In this document: positions 59,284 to 64,000 of the stretch, piece after piece
How the letters are laid out: the number at the start of each line of letters is the position of its first letter
Numbering within the stretch: the stretch's first letter is position 1
From: Burkholderiales bacterium
Lineage (GTDB): Bacteria > Pseudomonadota > Gammaproteobacteria > Burkholderiales > UBA11063
Direction: 5' to 3'
Assembly: GCA_020697255.1 (NCBI GenBank)
Contig: JAJFBE010000003.1
Coordinates: 1-64,000, forward strand
DNA: 64,000 nt
The notes under the pieces: generated by a model
The model's database searches: none
Told to the model about the DNA's origin: nothing
Seen by the model: only the letters and a program-made list of their open reading frames with translations
Translations under genes and position numbers: made by a program

Positions 59284-60582
59284 TCAAGCAAAAAGCAAAC
59301 TGTATATTACTAAAAATATTACTTGTACCATTGTTACAGTTAGCCCATTTTTTATCATGGCTTTGATATTTTTACTCTCAGCAAATCCCATTGCGGCAAA
59401 CATGTTTGCTCCAGGGTAAGCAAAATTGGTAATCCGGGTAGCCAGTAATATACTAAAAGCAAAAGTAGTCATACTTAATTGCATTTGTATGGCAACTGGT
59501 GAAAACATTTCATATAACATTTTTATAACGGCAGCAGCTGCAGCCGGCATACCAAAGGCACCGGTAATCCCGGTAAGGATTGCAATCATGGATTTGCCGC
59601 CAAGGTGTTCGAGTGGTAAAAAAAGGGCAGTTAAGGCCTTAAAGCCACCGGCACTTTGTACCAAATTTAAAAATGGATCAAGCAATAAGAAAATAAAAAA
59701 TAAATGAAAATTTTTTTTCATTCCCTCAACAAGAAGGCCAAAAATTTTATTTAAATTAAGACCACCGCAAAAACCTGTAGAAATAGCTAAAAACAACATT
59801 ACAAAAACTACATACGAAGTTTTGGCACCGGTTACTAAACCATACATGACACAAACTAAAAAGCCGAGTATAAAAATGCTTGTAGTTAATTTTTGTCGTT
59901 TACTTGGTATAAATTGTTCTTGATCACTTTCTTCAAATAATTCATTAGCAAATTGTTTTTGTAACCTATTTGCCATAATCCAGGTAACGACCAATGTTAC
60001 CGCGGCAATTGGAATTGATGCATAGATTAACATTTTTGGATAGCTAAGTCCGGTTACGCCAAGAATTGCTACTACAGGTGGGGCAAATGGCCCAAGAATA
60101 AGTGCTTCTTCAGCACTTGCCTGCATTAAAATAGCTAAACTTGGGCGGCTTAAACCAACTTTTCCAGCAATTGGGCGTAAAATCGGGGCAATAATTGCCA
60201 ACCCACCGGCAATAGTACCCAAAACTCCAACAATAATGATTGAAGAAATAATAACACCAATTTTTACTCGTCTTTTAGTATTAATGCCTATGCTATAGAC
60301 AATTTTATGCACTAAAGTATGGCTGACTTTGGTTTCACTAAGTACTTCACCCAGCCCCCGTCCCAGCATAATAATAAATCCGATAAGAGCTAGAAATGAT
60401 GTTAAGGACTTTGCTATTACATTACCAATTTCAAGCGGTGTTGATTTGTTAAAGATAAAGCCAAGGGCAACACCGATAGCTGTAGCAACTAACGGATCTA
60501 CATCCTTAAAAACTAGTACGGCGTATACGATGATCAGGGACAGGCTGGCCAATGACCACCAGAATGCAAAGTCATAATACAT
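59284..60582 (-). CDS. Ion-transporter-superfamily permease (GntP-like)
   Basis: 432 aa, about 11 membrane segments. The GTIAGGLAIIAPILRPIAGK and GITGAFGMPAAAAAVI stretches, and a twofold repeat with hairpin-like Gly/Pro segments, fit the ion transporter superfamily that includes gluconate (GntP) and related carboxylate carriers. The central hydrophilic loop (about residues 209-230) is charged. Substrate not assigned. It lies upstream of the ncRNA terminator in the convergent direction. Confidence 0.65.
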   Translation of the reverse strand: MYYDFAFWWSLASLSLIIVYAVLVFKDVDPLVATAIGVALGFIFNKSTPLEIGNVIAKSLTSFLALIGFIIMLGRGLGEVLSETKVSHTLVHKIVYSIGINTKRRVKIGVIISSIIIVGVLGTIAGGLAIIAPILRPIAGKVGLSRPSLAILMQASAEEALILGPFAPPVVAILGVTGLSYPKMLIYASIPIAAVTLVVTWIMANRLQKQFANELFEESDQEQFIPSKRQKLTTSIFILGFLVCVMYGLVTGAKTSYVVFVMLFLAISTGFCGGLNLNKIFGLLVEGMKKNFHLFFIFLLLDPFLNLVQSAGGFKALTALFLPLEHLGGKSMIAILTGITGAFGMPAAAAAVIKMLYEMFSPVAIQMQLSMTTFAFSILLATRITNFAYPGANMFAAMGFAESKNIKAMIKNGLTVTMVQVIFLVIYSLLFA

Positions 60583-60614
60583 GATTTACCTCACTTAAAG
60601 GTTCAAACTATTAT

Positions 60615-61832
60615 CTATGGGTTTTGTCTAATTTCATAACGACAGAATGTTTCTGCTTGTGGGTGTGCTTTAATATATTTAATGAATGGCGAATTAAACT
60701 TCAATAATCCGCTTTTTACATATGCATTATAGCAATTTGGGCTTCTGGTTTTTAGGCTATGAGATACCATATCCCCAGTACTCCAGATGGCATTACCCAT
60801 AAGTAAAAATAAAAATATTTTATAATATTTTTTTTCTAATAAAATTATCCCGGCAAATATAATGATCAGGCTATGAAATAGTAGCATAAATCTATCTGAT
60901 ACCTCATTATGAATAGACATCAGTAGCCAGAATATAAGAATACTTAGCATAGTAGTAGAGATAAATTTTGTATCAAGTGAATGAGGGCGTATATTGTTTA
61001 TATTAAGAGGCGATTTCTTATAATTTTTAATCCATATTGCAAATAAGATAACTAATATCGGGGCCATAGGAGCAATAACACACTGCAAAAAATATTGTAG
61101 TATATGATTTGGTATGGATAAGTTAGCCAAATGTGCATTATAAGTGTGATAGTTTAACTGAAAAATAAACGACGCCCACTGGTGCTCATAATTCCAGGCT
61201 AGAACTGGTGAGAAAATTATGAGGCATAATAGCATAGCTAAATAAAAGTGAATTTGTTTAAATACTATGCGTAATTCTTTTTGATAGAGAAAAAAAGCAA
61301 CTAATGCGATTATCAATATTATACTGGTATATTTAGATAATAAGGCCAGACCGGCAAAAATTCCGATTAGATAAATAAAATAGTTTTTTTTAGTATGAAA
61401 ATATTTTAATGTAGATAAAACGATGCTTAATTCAAATAAATTAACCAATCCGTCATAAGTTATAGATGTTATTATCCGATGTGTAGTAACAGAGTAGCTA
61501 GTTAGCCATAACAAAGCAATTGCAAAACTATGTTTTGCCCTTAATAAACGTGAAATTTGCATAACGACAAAACTTGATATTAACGTAACTACTACACCAA
61601 GAAAATTAAGCGCAAAAACATTATTGCCAAATATAATAGCGAATGATTTAATGACATAGGCAATTAGCGGCGGGCCATCTACGTAGGATAACTGTAAATT
61701 TTTACTCCAAAGCCAGTAATAATAACTATCAATATAGGGAATAATTGTAAAAGAGCTGGCAACTAGAATAAAAAGATAAGCAATAAAAATATATTGGTAT
61801 ATATTTTTATTACTTAGATTGATAAAATTCAC
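60615..61832 (-). CDS. ArnT-like GT-C glycosyltransferase
   Basis: 405 aa, about 10-12 membrane segments. PYIDSYYYWLWSKNLQLSYV then DGPPLIAYVIK resembles the first periplasmic loop of GT39/GT83 enzymes (D/E acids, YxxxPPL). LALLSKYTSIILI is the next conserved element. These enzymes use polyprenyl-phosphate sugars to decorate lipid A or proteins; donor and acceptor cannot be told from the sequence. It follows the epimerase on the same strand. Confidence 0.8.
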   Translation of the reverse strand: MNFINLSNKNIYQYIFIAYLFILVASSFTIIPYIDSYYYWLWSKNLQLSYVDGPPLIAYVIKSFAIIFGNNVFALNFLGVVVTLISSFVVMQISRLLRAKHSFAIALLWLTSYSVTTHRIITSITYDGLVNLFELSIVLSTLKYFHTKKNYFIYLIGIFAGLALLSKYTSIILIIALVAFFLYQKELRIVFKQIHFYLAMLLCLIIFSPVLAWNYEHQWASFIFQLNYHTYNAHLANLSIPNHILQYFLQCVIAPMAPILVILFAIWIKNYKKSPLNINNIRPHSLDTKFISTTMLSILIFWLLMSIHNEVSDRFMLLFHSLIIIFAGIILLEKKYYKIFLFLLMGNAIWSTGDMVSHSLKTRSPNCYNAYVKSGLLKFNSPFIKYIKAHPQAETFCRYEIRQNP

Positions 61833-61922
61833 TGATTAACCTTTCTTAATAAACTCAATTTTTTGAAATTAAACATGCTTAAATGGTTCTATTAAATTTC
61901 CCGCCGAGGGTTTGGCTATATA

Positions 61923-63068
61923 TTACTGATTTATTTCATAAATTAGTTCAAAACTATTGCCCAGGCCCTCAATACCTAAACCAGGCTTATCTGATAAAAC
62001 TATAGTATCTTTAGTGAACGTTGCGCCACCTATAAGAGGGTTATGCTTAATTAAGGCAATTGGGTCCAGATCCGCAAAATAAATATCTGGTTTACTTGCT
62101 GCAAAGCTGGCCATTGCTGCAACTCCAATCGGCGATTCTAACATACAGCCAACCATAACCTGCATATTAGCAGTTTTTGCAATATTATAAATTGCTTGTG
62201 CATTTTGTATGCCGGCACACTTCATTAGTTTTATATTTACACCACTAACCGCGTTTAATTTGGCAATATTTAGTGCATCGCTTACTGAAAAACAGCTTTC
62301 ATCTGCAAAAATTGGTGTAGCAACATTATCATGAATAAATTTAAGATTAGTAATATCTGAGGCAGTGACTGGCTGCTCAACAAAGGTTATACGAAGTTTT
62401 TGGGTTTCCATTTGCCGAATAATTTGTATTGCACCTTTGGCATCCCATCCTTGGTTGGCATCCACCACCAACCGTATGTCATTCCCGCGCACACGCGCTT
62501 GCGGCCGAGAGGGATCCATGCCATGAACTGCATTATATACAGCTTTTACCCTCTCCAGATCATCTATTAGATCCAGACCCACTTTTATTTTTAAGGTAGT
62601 AAACCCCTGTAATACAAGTTCTACTGCATCTTTAGCCATTTCATCTTTGTCTTTAACGCTAATGGTTATACAACTTTTAACCTGGTTTTTATTTCCACCT
62701 AAAAATTGATAAAGGGGTATGCTACATTTTTTAGAAAATAAATCGTGAAGGGCAATATCTATCGCAGCCTTAGCAGAGGTATTTTTTTGTAGTGCATGCT
62801 GATTTATTTCAATTAATTGGTTAAAGCCAGTTATATCTTTACCAATTAATTTAGGTGCAATATTATTTTTTATTGCTCCGATAATTGAATCAATACTATC
62901 TCCGGTGATTAAAGGAGTAGCTGCAGCTGAGCCGTAACCAATATGACCGCAATTGGTTTTAATTTGAACTACAATATCTTCTACATTGTCAGTACGTCTG
63001 ATGGCTGTAATAAATGGACGGGTAAGCGGTATAGTTAGTTTACCAACAGTAATTGATTTTATTTTCAT
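61923..63068 (-). CDS. Dipeptide epimerase (enolase superfamily, MR/MLE type)
   Basis: 381 aa. Acid-base Lys160 and Lys162 (LKIKVG), metal ligands Asp203 (VVDANQGW), Glu231 (VEQPV) and Asp256 (FADES), and Lys280 (GVNIKLMK) form the L-Ala-D/L-Glu epimerase set, a murein peptide recycling activity. Residues about 182-197 (HGMDPSRPQARVRGND) are an extra segment between the KxK strand and the Asp203 strand, encoded by a dispersed repeat (see findings). It lies on a surface loop, so activity may be kept. Confidence 0.88.
   Translation of the reverse strand: MKIKSITVGKLTIPLTRPFITAIRRTDNVEDIVVQIKTNCGHIGYGSAAATPLITGDSIDSIIGAIKNNIAPKLIGKDITGFNQLIEINQHALQKNTSAKAAIDIALHDLFSKKCSIPLYQFLGGNKNQVKSCITISVKDKDEMAKDAVELVLQGFTTLKIKVGLDLIDDLERVKAVYNAVHGMDPSRPQARVRGNDIRLVVDANQGWDAKGAIQIIRQMETQKLRITFVEQPVTASDITNLKFIHDNVATPIFADESCFSVSDALNIAKLNAVSGVNIKLMKCAGIQNAQAIYNIAKTANMQVMVGCMLESPIGVAAMASFAASKPDIYFADLDPIALIKHNPLIGGATFTKDTIVLSDKPGLGIEGLGNSFELIYEINQ
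62478..62525. repeat. dRS3-like repeat inserted in the epimerase gene
   Basis: On the plus strand: GTCATTCCCGCGCACACGCG, then CTTGCGGCCGAGAGGGATCC and ATG. It has the ATTCCC...GGGAT arms at 62481-62486 and 62511-62515 and the flanking GTC / CCATG seen in intergenic copies. The 48 bp equal 16 codons, so the frame is kept. Confidence 0.7.
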
Positions 63069-63139
63069 ATAACTTTACTTTAAAAAGTATTTTCTAATTA
63101 GTTATAACACCGCTATTAAAGATATAGGCGAAACATTAA

Positions 63140-64000
63140 CTAGAAGCATATTCCTAAAACTTCATTAAGACTATTAACTCCAATTACATCTGCACCTGCT
63201 ATTTTTTCTTTCGGTAAATTGGCCTTGGGTACAATAATCTGGGTAAAGCCAAGTTTTGCTGCTTCCCTGATTCGCTCCTGTCCTTTTTGTACGGTACGAA
63301 TTTCCCCGGATAAACCAATCTCACCAAACATGGCTATTTTTTCTGTAAGGGGTTTATTTTTAAATGAAGAAATAATTGCTATCACGACTGCCAAATCGGC
63401 GGCTGGTTCACTAATTTTTACTCCACCAACGATGTTTAGGAAAATATCCTGATCAAATAACTGTAGATGCGAATGGCGCTGCATAATTGCAATTAGCATC
63501 GATAGTCTATAGCTATCCATACCAACGGCAAGTCGCTTAGGTGGCATAATATGTGATTGATCAGCCAGAGCCTGAACCTCAACCAATAACGGTCTGGTAC
63601 CTTCCTGGGTAATTAAAATTGCACTACCTGGAGTATCTTTTCTATGTGAAGATAAGAAGAGGGCTGATGGATTAGTTACCTCGCGTAAGCCTTTATCTGT
63701 CATAGCGAAAATACCTAGTTCATTTACGGCGCCAAAACGATTTTTAACAGAGCGGATCATCCGGAAGTTTGAATGTTGTTCGCCCTCAAAGTACAACACC
63801 GCATCAACAATATGTTCAAGTACCCTGGGGCCGGCAATATTTCCATCTTTAGTTACATGACCTACCATGATAATACAGATATGTTGGTTTTTAGCAACCC
63901 TGGTCAGGATACTGGCACATTCACGTACTTGTGCCACTGAGCCTGGCGCTGATTGTAGCATATCAGTAAACATGGTTTGGATAGAATCGATCACGACAAT
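63140..64000 (-). CDS. radA: DNA repair protein RadA/Sms (partial, C-terminal part)
   Basis: The frame enters from the right edge with IVVIDSIQTMF (Walker B region) and runs to a stop at 63140-63142. The KNRFG motif (SVKNRFGAVNELGIF) and the Lon-like C-terminal domain (IVGGVKISEPAADLAVVIAI, FGEIGLSGEIRTV) are diagnostic. RadA extends recombination branches as a hexameric helicase. The zinc finger and Walker A parts lie outside the window. Confidence 0.96.
   Translation of the reverse strand: MVVIDSIQTMFTDMLQSAPGSVAQVRECASILTRVAKNQHICIIMVGHVTKDGNIAGPRVLEHIVDAVLYFEGEQHSNFRMIRSVKNRFGAVNELGIFAMTDKGLREVTNPSALFLSSHRKDTPGSAILITQEGTRPLLVEVQALADQSHIMPPKRLAVGMDSYRLSMLIAIMQRHSHLQLFDQDIFLNIVGGVKISEPAADLAVVIAIISSFKNKPLTEKIAMFGEIGLSGEIRTVQKGQERIREAAKLGFTQIIVPKANLPKEKIAGADVIGVNSLNEVLGICF

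Overview
The window is a 64-kb piece of an AT-rich proteobacterial chromosome, dense in housekeeping genes. A betaproteobacterium, possibly a low-GC member near the Neisseriales, fits best. The evidence is the tRNA-Tyr/Gly/Thr-tuf cluster, a Coq7 ubiquinone hydroxylase, an RlmL-type THUMP methyltransferase of single-domain length, gonococcal-like GyrA numbering, and 20-bp palindromes resembling the Neisseria dRS3 type (ATTCC(C)-N8-GGGAAT). The placement is an inference; no rRNA gene is present to confirm it.

Layout. 1-564 (minus): start of tuf, then tRNA-Thr, tRNA-Gly and tRNA-Tyr. 631-4011 (minus): topA and dprA. 4170-6765 (plus): def and priA. 6877-10511 (minus): a compact five-gene set hpt / AmpE-CobD-like / DUF4124 / accA / tilS. 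10644-13350 (plus): gpmI and an EnvC-like amidase activator. 13455-14908: perfect promoter, vapC remnant and a flippase. 14914-17682 (minus): a secreted unknown and htpG. 18019-29230 (plus): rplKAJL-rpoBC with its own promoter, an L10 leader, an rplL-rpoB attenuator-like hairpin and a strong terminator. 29278-29939: a mazEF-type toxin-antitoxin pair between two near-duplicate terminator/repeat units. 30062-33208 (minus): small secreted protein, GNAT enzyme, parvulin, hslU. 33377-34336 (plus): a secreted papain-like protein with a CaaX-like tail. 34342-37521: DUF4149, ppa, coq7, amino acid permease. 37522-38248: a structured gene-less stretch. 38249-42913: unknown gene, Rpn-type nuclease, M13 metallopeptidase, J-domain-like protein. 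43070-49132 (plus): fabD-fabG-edd and two tandem flippases. 49133-49839: decayed gene fragments. 49840-54905: smc and a permease. 55086-58853 (minus): rlmL and gyrA. 58969-59252 (plus): a candidate non-coding RNA with promoter and terminator. 59284-64000 (minus): transporter, ArnT-like glycosyltransferase, dipeptide epimerase and partial radA.

How it works together. The core is information processing (RNA polymerase, ribosomal stalk, topoisomerases, SMC, PriA, RadA, DprA), lipid precursor supply (accA, fabD, fabG), envelope work (EnvC-like, flippases, ArnT-like enzyme, peptide epimerase) and protein quality control (HtpG, HslU, parvulin). Accessory signals sit between these blocks: toxin-antitoxin units, an Rpn nuclease, secreted unknowns and several dispersed palindromic repeats. 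Two of the repeats appear to have inserted in frame inside genes (priA and the dipeptide epimerase). The most unusual items are the candidate ncRNA at 59.0 kb, the secreted cysteine-protease-like protein ending in CSLM, the in-frame repeats, and the GyrA quinolone-pocket residues.
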